In this document: piece by piece, positions 1 through 8,985 of the stretch
Layout of the letters: each line of letters opens with the position of its first letter
How positions within the stretch are numbered: the stretch's first letter is position 1
Assembly (NCBI GenBank): GCA_958348245.1
Contig: CATVYJ010000004.1
Location: forward strand, 62,001-126,000
Source of the DNA: an uncultured Veillonellaceae bacterium
GTDB taxonomy: Bacteria; Bacillota; Negativicutes; Veillonellales; Dialisteraceae
Reading direction: 5' to 3'
Length of the DNA stretch: 64,000 bases
Made by a program: the position numbers and the translations under genes
The notes under the pieces: model-generated
What the model was told of the DNA's origin: nothing
Database searches by the model: none
What the model saw: the letters and a program-made list of their open reading frames with translations, nothing else

Positions 1-828
1 AAGGACGCCGTCTCTCACGGCGGCGATGCCGAGAAATCCCTCCGGCCCGTAGGCCGCGGCCGCTTCCGCGCCAGGCGCGCCCGTGCGGAGCCGCTTCCCC
101 GTGAGGAAATCCGCCGCTTCGTCCGCGGAGAGCTCCACCGCGGGCAGCCCCGCGAGGATCGGCCGCAGATCCTTCACAAGCGCGCCCTCCGGGTCCGCTT
201 CGATTTCCTCGAGGGTCTTCGCCTCCGCGATGGAAAAAGGCCCCATGGCGGTGCGCACGAGGAAGGACATGGCGAGGGGGCACCCGGCGGCGCGGCCCAT
301 GTCCCGGCCAAGCGCCCGCACGTACGTGCCGGACGAGCAGGTCACGGAAAGGCGGAGATACGGCGGCGCGATCTCCCGCAGGGTGAGGTCGTAGATCTCC
401 ACCTCTTTTGCCGGCAGCTCCACCGCTTTGCCTTCCCTCGCCAGGTCATACGCCCGGCGGCCGCCCACCTGTTTGGCGGAATAGGCGGAAGGCACCTGCC
501 GGATGGGGCCGCGGAAGCGCGCCGCCGCCTCTTCCCACGCGCGGGCGTCCGCAAGGACCGGCCCCCGCTCGAGGATGCGGCCGCTCACGTCTTCCGTATC
601 CGTCGAAAAGCCCATGAGAAATTCCGCTTCGTACGTCTTCCGGTGAATGGGCGCGTATTCGATGAGCCGCGCCGCCCGGCCGAGGAAGACCGGGAGCACC
701 CCCGCCGCAAGCGGGTCGAGGGTGCCGCCGTGGCCGATTTTTTTCTGGCCGTAGGCGCGCCGGAGGCAGGCGATCACATCAAAGGACGTCATGCCCGCGG
801 GCTTGAGCACATTGAGCACGCCGTCCAT
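1..828 (-). CDS. truB: tRNA pseudouridine(55) synthase TruB (3' part outside window)
   Basis: Isomerises U55 to pseudouridine in the T-loop of tRNAs. The reverse strand reads an N-terminus with DGVLNVLKPAGMTSFDV followed by the catalytic motif GGTLDPLAAGVLPV, whose Asp is the TruB nucleophile, and later CSSGTYVRALGRDMG, all hallmarks of the family. The 276 codons seen run off the window without a stop, so the C-terminal end (usually a PUA-like tail) is missing. The ATG at 828 overlaps the TGA of the upstream nrnA by one base (TGATG), implying translational coupling. It is the last visible gene of the rimP-nusA operon. Confidence 0.95.
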   Translation of the reverse strand, partial: MDGVLNVLKPAGMTSFDVIACLRRAYGQKKIGHGGTLDPLAAGVLPVFLGRAARLIEYAPIHRKTYEAEFLMGFSTDTEDVSGRILERGPVLADARAWEEAAARFRGPIRQVPSAYSAKQVGGRRAYDLAREGKAVELPAKEVEIYDLTLREIAPPYLRLSVTCSSGTYVRALGRDMGRAAGCPLAMSFLVRTAMGPFSIAEAKTLEEIEADPEGALVKDLRPILAGLPAVELSADEAADFLTGKRLRTGAPGAEAAAAYGPEGFLGIAAVRDGVL

Positions 829-1769
829 CAGAGATAGCGCTCCGCCTTCTCGAGAAACGCCGCTTCCGCTTCTTTCAGCGGCAGGCGGATGGTGCAGCCC
901 GCCGCGCGGATATGGCCGCCCCCGCCGAATTCCGCCGCGAGATCCGACACGTTGGCATAGGCCCGGGAACGAATGGAGAGGCGCGTCGCCTCCGGCCCGT
1001 CCGCCTTGAGGAGCACGCCGATTTCCACGCCTTCCACCCGGCGAGGAATGCTCACGTAGTAGTCGGAATTTTCCCCATCCATGGCCATGGCGGTCTCGTC
1101 CATGGCGGCGATGCCGATTTTCCCGTCCACAGCGTAGTGAAGCGTATCCAGCACGCGGCGGTACACCTCCATGGAGACCTTCGTGGTCACATCGAGGTGA
1201 TTGGAAATGAAGGCAGGCTCCGCGCCCCCTTCCACCAGGCGCGCCGCCATGAGGAGCGTGTGAGCGGACGTATTGCTGAACTTGAAGAAGCCGCTGTCCG
1301 TGCCGATGCCCATGTAGAGCGCGTTCCGCGCTTCCCCATCCAGCGGGAATCCCCCGTCCAGGAAGAGCTCCGCCAGGAGTTCCGCCGTGGCGGCGTAGTC
1401 CGCGCGGAGATACAGATAGTCTGTGTACTCCGTATTGGAAATGTGATGGTCGATGCAGAGGCTCGGGACCTCCGGAAAGGCGAAGCCGCCGCCGCGCTCG
1501 ATGTTCGACAGGTCCGTAAAGACGAGCGCGTCATAGACCGCCCCTTCGGGCACGGCTGTCAGGATCTCTTTCGCGCTCTCGAGGAAATGGAAACGCTCCG
1601 GCACGGGATCGGCGATGACCATATCGGCCGTTTTCCCCATATTCCGCAGCACCCGGCCGAGCGCGACGATCGAGCCGATATCGTCGCCGTCCGGATGGAT
1701 GTGCCCCACGAGGAGGAATCGTTCATGGCTGCGGAGAAACGCCGCCGCCTCGTCCTTACTGATCTTCAT
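828..1769 (-). CDS. nrnA: DHH/DHHA1 phosphoesterase NrnA (nanoRNase / pAp phosphatase)
   Basis: Predicted bifunctional enzyme that degrades 2-5 nt oligoribonucleotides and dephosphorylates 3'-phosphoadenosine 5'-phosphate. 313 aa, normal length. The N-terminal DHH domain shows GHIHPDGDDIGS (metal ligands), then a Asp in VFTDLSN and the name-giving CIDHHISN near residue 125; the C-terminal DHHA1 domain carries FGGGGHIRAAG. Such genes sit between rbfA and truB in many Firmicutes, as here. It overlaps rbfA by 14 bp and truB by 1 bp, so it is cotranscribed and probably translationally coupled. Confidence 0.93.
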   Translation of the reverse strand: MKISKDEAAAFLRSHERFLLVGHIHPDGDDIGSIVALGRVLRNMGKTADMVIADPVPERFHFLESAKEILTAVPEGAVYDALVFTDLSNIERGGGFAFPEVPSLCIDHHISNTEYTDYLYLRADYAATAELLAELFLDGGFPLDGEARNALYMGIGTDSGFFKFSNTSAHTLLMAARLVEGGAEPAFISNHLDVTTKVSMEVYRRVLDTLHYAVDGKIGIAAMDETAMAMDGENSDYYVSIPRRVEGVEIGVLLKADGPEATRLSIRSRAYANVSDLAAEFGGGGHIRAAGCTIRLPLKEAEAAFLEKAERYL

Positions 1770-2133
1770 GGCCGTTCTCTTTCTTCCCGCCGTCCGTATG
1801 GATTTTCTTCAGCAGCCCTTCGATGTGCATGCCGTAATCGAGGGACGTGTCCTCCGCGAAGGCGATGGACGGCGTATAGTACACCTTGAGGCGCTGGCCG
1901 AGTTCCCGGCGGATAAATCCTTTCGCCTGATTGAGCGCGTCCATGGATGCTTTCTTTTCTTCCTCTTTCCCGAAGAGGCTCACGTAGATGACCGCTTCCC
2001 TAAGGTCGCCGGTGAGCTTCACCCCCGTGACGGTGATGAAGCCCAGCCGCGGGTCCTTCAGGTCGTGGAGAAGCATATTCCCCACTTCCTGCTTGATGAA
2101 TTCCTGAATTTTTCTTACCCGTAATTCAGACAT
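1756..2133 (-). CDS. rbfA: 30S ribosome-binding factor RbfA
   Basis: Small KH-fold maturation factor for the 5' end of 16S rRNA in the 30S subunit. 125 aa, typical. MSELRVRKIQEFIKQEVGNML and KDPRLGFITVTGVKLTGD are characteristic. The start at 2133 was chosen over a longer reading frame because an AGGAGATA Shine-Dalgarno lies just upstream (2136-2145) and because family members begin at this point. Lies between infB and nrnA in the operon; the end overlaps nrnA. Confidence 0.95.
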   Translation of the reverse strand: MSELRVRKIQEFIKQEVGNMLLHDLKDPRLGFITVTGVKLTGDLREAVIYVSLFGKEEEKKASMDALNQAKGFIRRELGQRLKVYYTPSIAFAEDTSLDYGMHIEGLLKKIHTDGGKKENGHEDQ

Positions 2134-2204
2134 GGTATCTCCTTGTTCGTATGGAAAATGCGCCGCCGGGGCAGCGCATCTTTTCTGTAATACGGAGAAA
2201 CGGC

Positions 2205-4724
2205 TTATTCCAGCGCGGCCGCTTCTTCTTCGAAGGTGAAGGCTTCCAGCTGGTCCCCTTCCTTCACATCGCGGTAATTGTCGATGGCGATGCCGCATTC
2301 GTAGCCTTCGGTGACTTCCTTCACGTCGTCCTTGAAGCGGCGCAGGGAGGCCATCTTGCCTTCGTGGATGACGATGCCGTCGCGGACGATGCGGATCTGG
2401 CAGTTGCTGGTGATCTTGCCGTCCTGCACGTACGAGCCGGCCACGATGACCTTCGGCGTGTGGATGACCTGGCGCACTTCCGCGTGGCCCAGGACCACTT
2501 CCTTCACGGTGGGCGCGAGGAGCCCCGCCATGGCGGCTTTCACGTCGTTGATGGCGTCGTAGATGACGCGGTAGAGGCGGATGTCCACCTTTTCCTGCTC
2601 CGCCACCCGGCGGGCGTTCGCGTCAGGCCGCACGTTGAAGCCGATGATAAGCGCGTTCGAAGCGGAGGCGAGCATCACGTCCGATTCGCTGATGGCGCCC
2701 ACCGCGGAATGCACCACAGAGATGCGCACTTTTTCGCTCTTGATATTGAGAAGCGACTGCTGGAGCGCTTCCACCGAGCCCTGGACGTCCGCCTTGATGA
2801 TGATGTCCAGTTCCTTCATTTCCCCTTCCTTGATCTTTTCGAAGATGTTGTCGAGGGTGATCTTCTGGACCTGGCTCCGTTCCGCTTCCTTCGCGCGGAC
2901 CGCTCTCATTTCCGCGATTTCCCGGGCTTTGCGTTCGTCCATGACGTAGAAATGGTCGCCCGCTTCGGGCACGCCGCTCATCCCGAGCACTTCTGCCGGC
3001 GCGGACGGTTCCGCCGATTTGAGCTTGCGGCCGTTTTCATTGGCCATGGCGCGCACGCGGCCCCAGCACTTGCCGGCGAGGATGCCGTCGCCCACGTGAA
3101 GCGTGCCGTTCTGGACGAGCACGTTCATCACCGGGCCGCGGCCTTTGTCGAGCTGCGCTTCCACCACGACGCCGTACGCTTCGCGGCGCGGATTCGCTTT
3201 CAGTTCTTCCATTTCCGCCAGCAGCAGGATATTGTCCAGGAGGTCGTCCAGGCCGATGCGCTTCTTCGCGGAAATCGGCACCATGATGACGTCGCCGCCC
3301 CAGTCTTCGGCGATGAGGCCCTGATGGGAGAGTTCTTCCTTGATGTGGTCGGGATTCGCCCCGGGCTTGTCGATCTTGTTGATGGCCACGAGGATCGGCA
3401 CTTTCGCGCTCTTCGCGTGGTTGATCGCTTCCACGGTCTGCGGCATGACGCCGTCGTCGGCGGCGACGATGATGACCGCGATGTCCGTGATCTGCGCGCC
3501 GCGGTTCCGCATGGCGGTGAAGGCTTCGTGCCCCGGCGTGTCGAGGAAGGTGATCTTCTGGTTCTTGTAGCGGATCTGGTAGGCGCCGATGCGCTGCGTA
3601 ATGCCGCCCGCTTCGTGCGCCGCCACGTTCGTTTCGCGAAGCGCATCGAGGAGCGTGGTCTTGCCGTGATCGACGTGGCCCATGATGGTGACCACCGGCG
3701 GACGGGGCTTGAGGAAGCGCGGATCATCCGGCGCGGGCACGTATTCCGTGGGGTCCGCCGCTTTTTCCGGTTCGAGGAGGGTGATGCCGAAATCGTCCGC
3801 CAGGAGCGCCGCCGCATCGGGGTCCACGTTCTGGTTGATGGTGGCCATGATGCCCAGCTTCATGAGACGCATGATGATCTCGCTCACTTCGCGGCCGAAG
3901 AGCTCCGCCAGTTCCTTCACGGTGGTGCTCGGCGGGAGGGTCACTTCCGTCGGGTACGCGGCGGTCTTCTTCTCGGAGACGTGCTTTTTCTTCTTATTCT
4001 GCTTCATGGACTGCGCCATGAGGGAGGTCCCTTCCTTCTCTCTCCGGCTGCGTTCGTAGTCCTTCTTTGTCTTCTTTGCGGGCTTTGCGTCGCGGCGCGC
4101 TTCCGGCGCCGGAGCGGGCGCGGGGGCCGCCGGCTTCGGGCGGTTTCCGCTGAACGGCTTCGGACGGTCGCCCTGCGGACGGGCCGGACGGTCTCCGGTT
4201 CTCTGCGGGCGGTCTCCCGGACGCTGGGGCCGCGCGTTCGGACGGTCGCCCTGCGGGCGGGCCGGGCGGTCTCCCTGCCGCTGCGGACGGTCGCTGCGCG
4301 CGGGGCGGGCGGCGGGACGCTCCGCCTGCGGTCTCGCCGTCTGCGGACGGGGCTCTCCCTGCGGGGCGGCTTTCGCTTCCGCCGCGTCGGGGGCATCCTT
4401 CTTCATTGCCGCCTGCGCTTTCGCCGCGGAAGCGTCCGCCTCCGCCCGGTCGGTGGAGTACGACGAGGAGAATCCTCCCTGCGGGCGGCGGCCGTCCTGG
4501 GGGCGTCCCTTGCTGTCGAAACGCACCGTGCGGAAAGCGGGCTTCTTTGCCGGCTTCTTTCCGTCCTTCTGGCCGAACTCCCGGGCGAGCACGTCTTTCG
4601 CTTTTTCATCCACGCTGTTCGCGGGCTTGCTCACCTCGTACTGATGCTTTTTCAAAACGCCGATGACCTCCTCGTTCGTCTTCCCATACAACTTTGCCAA
4701 TTCGTAAATTCTGTATTTGCTCAT
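2205..4724 (-). CDS. infB: Translation initiation factor IF-2
   Basis: GTPase that places initiator fMet-tRNA on the ribosome. 839 aa. Order of domains: N-terminal IF2N module (MSKYRIYELAKLYGKTNEEV), a long low-complexity linker rich in Arg, Pro, Gln, Gly and Asp (roughly residues 75-190, with imperfect repeats of the type GDRPARPQ), a second IF2N module, then the G domain with GHVDHGKTT (G1), DTPGHE (G3) and NKID (G4), followed by domains II-IV. The start at 4724 has an AGGAGG ribosome site 6-8 nt upstream; a longer frame upstream would overlap ylxQ and lacks one. The repetitive basic linker is expected in high-GC members. Confidence 0.97.
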   Translation of the reverse strand: MSKYRIYELAKLYGKTNEEVIGVLKKHQYEVSKPANSVDEKAKDVLAREFGQKDGKKPAKKPAFRTVRFDSKGRPQDGRRPQGGFSSSYSTDRAEADASAAKAQAAMKKDAPDAAEAKAAPQGEPRPQTARPQAERPAARPARSDRPQRQGDRPARPQGDRPNARPQRPGDRPQRTGDRPARPQGDRPKPFSGNRPKPAAPAPAPAPEARRDAKPAKKTKKDYERSRREKEGTSLMAQSMKQNKKKKHVSEKKTAAYPTEVTLPPSTTVKELAELFGREVSEIIMRLMKLGIMATINQNVDPDAAALLADDFGITLLEPEKAADPTEYVPAPDDPRFLKPRPPVVTIMGHVDHGKTTLLDALRETNVAAHEAGGITQRIGAYQIRYKNQKITFLDTPGHEAFTAMRNRGAQITDIAVIIVAADDGVMPQTVEAINHAKSAKVPILVAINKIDKPGANPDHIKEELSHQGLIAEDWGGDVIMVPISAKKRIGLDDLLDNILLLAEMEELKANPRREAYGVVVEAQLDKGRGPVMNVLVQNGTLHVGDGILAGKCWGRVRAMANENGRKLKSAEPSAPAEVLGMSGVPEAGDHFYVMDERKAREIAEMRAVRAKEAERSQVQKITLDNIFEKIKEGEMKELDIIIKADVQGSVEALQQSLLNIKSEKVRISVVHSAVGAISESDVMLASASNALIIGFNVRPDANARRVAEQEKVDIRLYRVIYDAINDVKAAMAGLLAPTVKEVVLGHAEVRQVIHTPKVIVAGSYVQDGKITSNCQIRIVRDGIVIHEGKMASLRRFKDDVKEVTEGYECGIAIDNYRDVKEGDQLEAFTFEEEAAALE

Positions 4725-4734
4725 ACGCAGCCTC

Positions 4735-5046
4735 CTAACGACCGGCGTCCAGCTTTGCCAGGACCGCGTTTGCAAATCCGCTGTCCGTGACCAGTACGGC
4801 AGTTCTCACTCCCTTGCCCAGAGCCTGTCCCAATTTTTCCTTTTCACCGAAGGCGCGCCAGGGGATGCGGCTCTTCTCCGCCGCCGCCCGGTATTCCTTC
4901 GCAGTCCGTTCCGATGCGTCCTCCGCAATGAGGAGCAGCATCCCTTTTTTATGTTTCAGCCCGCTCTCGAGCTGGTCCGCGCCGGACAGGAGCCTTCCCG
5001 CCTTCTGCGCCAGTCCGAGAAACTGGTAAATGGCCTTGTCATTCAT
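4735..5046 (-). CDS. ylxQ: YlxQ-type ribosomal L7Ae/L30e family protein
   Basis: 103 aa protein of the L7Ae/L30e/S12e/Gadd45 fold, thought to bind kink-turn RNA. The start YQFLGLAQKAGRLLSGADQ and the later KKGMLLLIAEDASERT are typical of YlxQ, encoded between ylxR and infB in most Firmicutes. It overlaps the end of ylxR by 8 bp and ends 10 bp before the infB start. Its precise role in the ribosome or RNA metabolism is not established; the assignment rests on sequence and gene order. Confidence 0.9.
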   Translation of the reverse strand: MNDKAIYQFLGLAQKAGRLLSGADQLESGLKHKKGMLLLIAEDASERTAKEYRAAAEKSRIPWRAFGEKEKLGQALGKGVRTAVLVTDSGFANAVLAKLDAGR

Positions 5047-5308
5047 GATGGCTCAGCGATTCCCCCAGCGCGTCGTACACTTCGCGCGAGACCGGGCGCT
5101 TCAGCGAGCGCTCCAGCCCGTGCGAATCGAACGCTTTCTGAAAGCAGTCCGGATTGTCGCAGATGTACACGCCGCGGCCGGATTTCTTCCCCGTCCGGTC
5201 CACTTCGATGGCCCCCGTGGGAAGCGCCACGATGCGGAGCAGTTCTTTCTTCGGATGGAGCTCTCCGCAGCCCACGCATTTGCGCATGGGGATCTTTCTT
5301 ACCTTCAT
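5039..5308 (-). CDS. ylxR: YlxR family RNA-binding protein
   Basis: 89 aa member of the YlxR (DUF448) family, with the expected MRKCVGCGELHPKKELLRI start (two Cys of a zinc-like motif) and GRGVYICDNPDCF. The ATG at 5308 overlaps the TGA of nusA (ATGA), so it is translationally coupled. A longer frame starting at 5425 would lie inside nusA and adds no family homology, hence the shorter start. In other Firmicutes YlxR has been linked to nucleoid-associated regulation and RNase P, so the molecular role here is left open. Confidence 0.92.
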   Translation of the reverse strand: MKVRKIPMRKCVGCGELHPKKELLRIVALPTGAIEVDRTGKKSGRGVYICDNPDCFQKAFDSHGLERSLKRPVSREVYDALGESLSHHE

Positions 5309-6432
5309 TCGTGGCCCTCCGCGCTTTCCGCTTCCATATCGGCAAGGATATCGTCGTCGTCTTCCGCTTCCTCGCCGAATCCTTCTTCCGCCGCCTGGGA
5401 TTCGCTCTTGATGTCGATTTTCCATCCGGTCAGCTTCGCCGCGAGGCGCGCGTTCTGCCCGGCCTTGCCGATGGCCAGCGACAGCTGGTAGTCTTCCACG
5501 ATGACGAGGGAAGCTTTCTCTTCCTCCGCCACCGAGACGGACACCACCTTCGCGGGCGACAGGGCGTTGGCGATATAGATGGCCGGATCTTCGTCCCAGC
5601 GGACGATGTCGATCTTCTCGCCGTGCAGTTCGTTCACGATGTTCTGCACGCGCTGCCCCTTCGGCCCGACACAGGCGCCGACCGGGTCCACCGTGGGATC
5701 CATGGCGTACACGGCGATCTTCGAGCGGGAGCCCGCTTCGCGCACCACCGACTTGATTTCCACGGTGCCGCTGTAGATTTCCGGCACCTCCAGCTCAAAG
5801 AGGCGCTTCAGCAGGCCCGGGTGCGTGCGGGACAGGATGATCTCCGGCCCCTTCGTGGTCTTGCGCACTTCTTTCACATAGCATTTGATCTTGTCGTCCG
5901 GATGGAAAACTTCTCCCTCCGCCTGTTCCGTGAAGGGCAGGATGCCTTCCACGCGGCCCAGATCCACGAAAATCGTGCGGGACTCGCTCCATTTCACCGT
6001 GCCGGTGATGACGTCCCCTTCGCGTCCGGAAAATTCGTCGTAAATGACACCCCGTTCCGCTTCGCGGAGCTTCTGGATCATGACCTGCTTTGCCGTCTGC
6101 GCCGCCATGCGTCCAAAATTCTTCGGCGTCACTTCCACCTGCAGGATGTCCCCCGCCTCGTACACGGGATTGATCTTCTTCGCATCCGCCACGGAAATCT
6201 GGCTCGCCGCATTTTCCGCATCCGGGTCGACAGTCTCCACCACATTCTTTTCCGCGTAGATATGGTAATCGCCGGTGGTGCGGTCGATGCTGACCGACGT
6301 ATTGGCGTTGCTTCCCGTTTCCCTCTTATACGCCGTGAGGAGCACGGATTCCAGCGCGTTGAAAACGACGCTCTCCGGCACTTTCTTTGCCTTGACCAGT
6401 ACTTCTACCGCCTGTAACAACTGTTCGTTCAC
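5305..6432 (-). CDS. nusA: Transcription termination/antitermination factor NusA
   Basis: RNA-polymerase-binding elongation factor that modulates pausing, intrinsic termination and rRNA antitermination. 375 aa, the short Gram-positive-type form without the C-terminal acidic repeats of enterobacteria. N-terminal RNAP-binding domain, then S1 domain (GDVITGTVKW), KH1 (VDPVGACVGPKGQRVQNI) and KH2 (LAIGKAGQNARLAAKLTGW), ending in an acidic tail. The start codon is GTG at 6432, preceded by AGGAGG. NusA may act on the many T-box terminators in this genome, but that is inference. Confidence 0.96.
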   Translation of the reverse strand: MNEQLLQAVEVLVKAKKVPESVVFNALESVLLTAYKRETGSNANTSVSIDRTTGDYHIYAEKNVVETVDPDAENAASQISVADAKKINPVYEAGDILQVEVTPKNFGRMAAQTAKQVMIQKLREAERGVIYDEFSGREGDVITGTVKWSESRTIFVDLGRVEGILPFTEQAEGEVFHPDDKIKCYVKEVRKTTKGPEIILSRTHPGLLKRLFELEVPEIYSGTVEIKSVVREAGSRSKIAVYAMDPTVDPVGACVGPKGQRVQNIVNELHGEKIDIVRWDEDPAIYIANALSPAKVVSVSVAEEEKASLVIVEDYQLSLAIGKAGQNARLAAKLTGWKIDIKSESQAAEEGFGEEAEDDDDILADMEAESAEGHE

Positions 6433-6452
6433 GATTGATTCTGCCTCCTGGA

Positions 6453-6929
6453 TTAAAATGAAAAATGCAGTCTGATCTGCGATACTTTACTTCTTTCGAG
6501 ACGCAGGGATTCCCCGTCTTCCCGGCGGAGCGCGATGCATCCGTCCTCCGCGAGCCCTTCGAGCACGGCGGTGAACGCCTTGCTCTTTGCGTCGCCCGGC
6601 GTGAGCGGCGCGAAGAGCTTCACGTCCACCTCCGAGCCGGCAAAGCGCGCGAAATCCCGGTCTTTTTTGATGACCCGGTCCACGCCCGGCGAGGACACCT
6701 CGAGGAGATAATTGCCGGGAATGAGGTCTTTCTCGTCGAGGATCCGGCCCGCTTCCTCGCTCACCTTCTGGCAGTCGTTCAGATCCACGCCGCCTTCCTT
6801 GTCGATGTAGAGGCGCAGAATCCAGTTCCGCTCCCGTACGTACTCCACGTCGACGATTTCCATGCCCTCCGCTTCCAGCGCGGGCGCGAGCAGCGCTTCC
6901 GCCGCCGCTTCAATGTCCTTATGCGCCAT
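6453..6929 (-). CDS. rimP: Ribosome maturation factor RimP
   Basis: 30S subunit assembly factor, first gene of the operon. 158 aa. Diagnostic stretches are VDVEYVRERNWILRLYIDKEGG and YLLEVSSPGVDRVI. The start at 6929 is preceded by AGGAGGG about 11 nt upstream; the open frame continues further 5' but that part looks like untranslated leader. Followed 20 bp later by nusA. Transcribed from the promoter at 7030-7058, giving a leader of roughly 90 nt. Confidence 0.94.
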   Translation of the reverse strand: MAHKDIEAAAEALLAPALEAEGMEIVDVEYVRERNWILRLYIDKEGGVDLNDCQKVSEEAGRILDEKDLIPGNYLLEVSSPGVDRVIKKDRDFARFAGSEVDVKLFAPLTPGDAKSKAFTAVLEGLAEDGCIALRREDGESLRLERSKVSQIRLHFSF

Positions 6930-7029
6930 GAACAGCCATCCCTCCTCCGCTGAATTACACACACTATAAGAAAAAGTGAGCCGCAGCTCACTCCATGGAA
7001 TCGTATGAACAATCAAATCATATATGTGG

Positions 7030-7058
7030 ATTATAACATGCGCTCCCGCGCCTTGCAA
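7030..7058 (-). promoter_or_regulatory. Sigma-70-type promoter of the rimP-nusA operon
   Basis: On the minus strand TTGCAA (7053-7058) and TATAAT (7030-7035) are separated by exactly 17 bp. This is the best match in the intergenic region and sits about 100 bp upstream of rimP. Confidence 0.8.
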
Positions 7059-7133
7059 CCGCGGGCGGTGCCGCGCCGCTTCCCCGCGGAAAATTTCATT
7101 TCTTTTTATGTCCGCCGCGCGGAAAAATTTTCC

Positions 7134-7159
7134 TTGCGCCCCGCGCGGTATGCTATAAT
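7134..7159 (+). promoter_or_regulatory. Extended -10 promoter for the exported protein/apeB pair
   Basis: TGCTATAAT (7151-7159) is a consensus extended -10. The only -35-like hexamer, TTGCGC at 7134, is 14 bp away, too close, so the TGn extension probably carries recognition. It faces the rimP promoter back to back. Confidence 0.55.
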
Positions 7160-7215
7160 ACGGATAAATCATTTTGGAGAAGTACTCCGTATTTCCCGGA
7201 AAGAGAGTGAATGTT

Positions 7216-7599
7216 ATGAAGAAAACCCTTCTTGCGCTGAGTCTTGCGGCGGCGGCGCTTGCTTCCACCATGACGGTCTCTGCGGAACGGCTCTGGCAGT
7301 ACAATGACGCGCTTACCATCGACGTGGGCGAAGCCGATCTGAAAGTGGACAAGAACGGCCATCAGATCCTCGTCTTCACCGGCGTGGAAAAAATCGAAGG
7401 CGGCACGAACACCATGACGTATGTGTACGACATGACGGCGCGCACCATCCAGATCAAGGAATTCGAACAGGAGACGCCGAAGATCCACTACACCACGTCG
7501 TTCAATCCGGCTCCCATCGATTCTCCGAACCCGGTTATTCAGGAACGGGCCAAGATGGCGCAGCAGGTGTATGAAATGGTCATGGAGAAAAAGAAATAA
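7216..7599 (+). CDS. Small exported protein of unknown function
   Basis: 127 aa. The first 22 residues (MKKTLLALSLAAAALASTMTVSA) form a clear Sec signal peptide with an AxA-type cleavage site, leaving a mature protein of about 105 residues starting ERLWQYND. The rest is polar with no membrane segment; motifs such as TYVYDMTARTIQIKEFEQ suggest a small beta-rich domain. I do not recognise the family. The ATG at 7216 was chosen because the signal peptide starts there; a longer frame from 7174 would put charged residues in front. It ends 3 bp before apeB, so they are probably cotranscribed. Confidence 0.75.
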   Translation: MKKTLLALSLAAAALASTMTVSAERLWQYNDALTIDVGEADLKVDKNGHQILVFTGVEKIEGGTNTMTYVYDMTARTIQIKEFEQETPKIHYTTSFNPAPIDSPNPVIQERAKMAQQVYEMVMEKKK

Positions 7600-7602
7600 T
7601 CC

Positions 7603-8886
7603 ATGGCGGAAAACGAAACGGTATATGAGGAGATCTCCCGGGATCTCCTTCATTTTATAAGCAGAAGCCCCTCCCCCTTTCACGCGGCGCGGGGCATCAA
7701 GGCGGCCTTCGTGTACGACCGGGCCGTGGAGCTCCGTGAAGAAGACGACTGGGAGCTCGCTCCGGGGCAGAAATATGTGGTGACGCGGAACGGTTCGGCG
7801 GTGATCGCCTTCACCCTCCCCGAAGAGGGCGCGGAGGATTTCCGCATCATCGCCGCGCACGGCGACTCGCCCACATTCCGCATCAAGGAAAATCCGGAAA
7901 TCTGCGACGGGCCGTACGTGCGGCTCAATGTGGAACAGTACGGCGGCATGATCATGAGCACGTGGATGGACCGGCCGCTCTCCGTGGCAGGCCGGGTCAT
8001 CGTGAAGGAAAACGGCCGCCTCGTGCCGAAGCTCGTCGCGCCGGGCCGGCCGCTCCTCGTCATCCCGTCGCTGGCCATCCACATGAACCGCGAAGTCAAT
8101 CAGGGATACGCGTGGAACGTGCAGAAAGATCTCCTCCCGCTCTACGGCATGCAGGGCGGCCCCATTTCCTTCCTCGACGTGATCGCCGCGGAAGCGAAGT
8201 GCCGAAAGGAAGACATCTACGGCCACGACCTGTCGCTCGTCTCTCTCGTGCCGGGCACGGTGTGGGGCGCAGACCATTCCTTCGTCTCTTCCCCGCGGCT
8301 GGACGATCTGCAGTGCGCTTTTGCCGCGTTCCGGGGCTACACCATGGGCGAAAAGAAAAAGCACATCGCCGTATACGCGCTCTTCGACAACGAAGAGGTG
8401 GGCAGCGGCACCCGCCAGGGCGCGGGCTCCACATTCCTCGCGGACACGCTGGTGCGCATCGCCTCCGCGCTGGGCCGCTCGCAGGCGCAGCTTCTCGCCA
8501 TGCTCGCCCGCAGCTTCATGATTTCCGCGGACAACGCCCACGCGCTCCATCCGAACTACGGCGGCGAGTCCGATCCGGTGAACCGCCCCGTGCTGAACGG
8601 CGGCATCGTCATCAAGTTCAACGCGCAGCAGAAATACTGCACCGACGGCTGGACGGCGGCGTTTTTCCGGAAGCTCTGCGAGGACGCGGGCGTGCCCGTG
8701 CAGGTTTTCACAAACCGTTCGGACCGGCACGGCGGGTCGACGCTGGGCAACATTTCCCTCACGAAGGTGGCCGTGCCCGCGGTGGATATCGGCCTCCCCC
8801 AGCTGGCCATGCACTCGTCGTATGAAACGGCGGGCGTGATGGACACGGCGTACCTCGTGACGGCGGCGGCCAAATTTTTCGAATAA
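7603..8886 (+). CDS. apeB: M18 family aspartyl aminopeptidase
   Basis: Cytoplasmic dizinc aminopeptidase that removes N-terminal acidic residues from peptides. 427 aa, standard length. Metal and catalytic motifs of the M18 family are visible in order: AAHGDSPTFRIKENP (first His ligand), LDDLQCAF, FDNEEVGSGTRQG (catalytic and metal Glu), SADNAHALHPN and finally MHSSYETAG (last His ligand). There is no good ribosome site; the start lies 3 bp after the preceding stop, so translation probably depends on coupling. Confidence 0.93.
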   Translation: MAENETVYEEISRDLLHFISRSPSPFHAARGIKAAFVYDRAVELREEDDWELAPGQKYVVTRNGSAVIAFTLPEEGAEDFRIIAAHGDSPTFRIKENPEICDGPYVRLNVEQYGGMIMSTWMDRPLSVAGRVIVKENGRLVPKLVAPGRPLLVIPSLAIHMNREVNQGYAWNVQKDLLPLYGMQGGPISFLDVIAAEAKCRKEDIYGHDLSLVSLVPGTVWGADHSFVSSPRLDDLQCAFAAFRGYTMGEKKKHIAVYALFDNEEVGSGTRQGAGSTFLADTLVRIASALGRSQAQLLAMLARSFMISADNAHALHPNYGGESDPVNRPVLNGGIVIKFNAQQKYCTDGWTAAFFRKLCEDAGVPVQVFTNRSDRHGGSTLGNISLTKVAVPAVDIGLPQLAMHSSYETAGVMDTAYLVTAAAKFFE

Positions 8887-8895
8887 TCGGACGGC

Positions 8896-8927
8896 GGAAG
8901 CGGTGCCTGCGGGCATCGCTTTTTTTG
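8896..8927 (+). terminator. Intrinsic terminator after apeB
   Basis: GCGGTGCC / GGCATCGC stem with a TGCG loop (one G-T pair) followed by a run of seven T. Confidence 0.8.
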
Positions 8928-8944
8928 CGCGGGCCGCGCAGACG

Positions 8945-8976
8945 AAAAAGGCAGGACATGACGTCCTGCCTTTTTC
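8945..8976 (-). terminator. Bidirectional terminator between apeB and glnB
   Basis: AAAAAGGCAGGAC / GTCCTGCCTTTTT, an almost perfect palindrome with A and T runs on both sides. It lies 10 bp after the glnB stop and can also back up apeB termination. Confidence 0.8.
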
Positions 8977-8985
8977 CGCGCCCCG

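Noticed and set aside
2151..4790. 879-codon open frame opposite infB
   Set aside because: GC-rich antisense shadow: His/Asp/Val-rich sequence with no family signal, while the minus strand encodes a clear IF-2.
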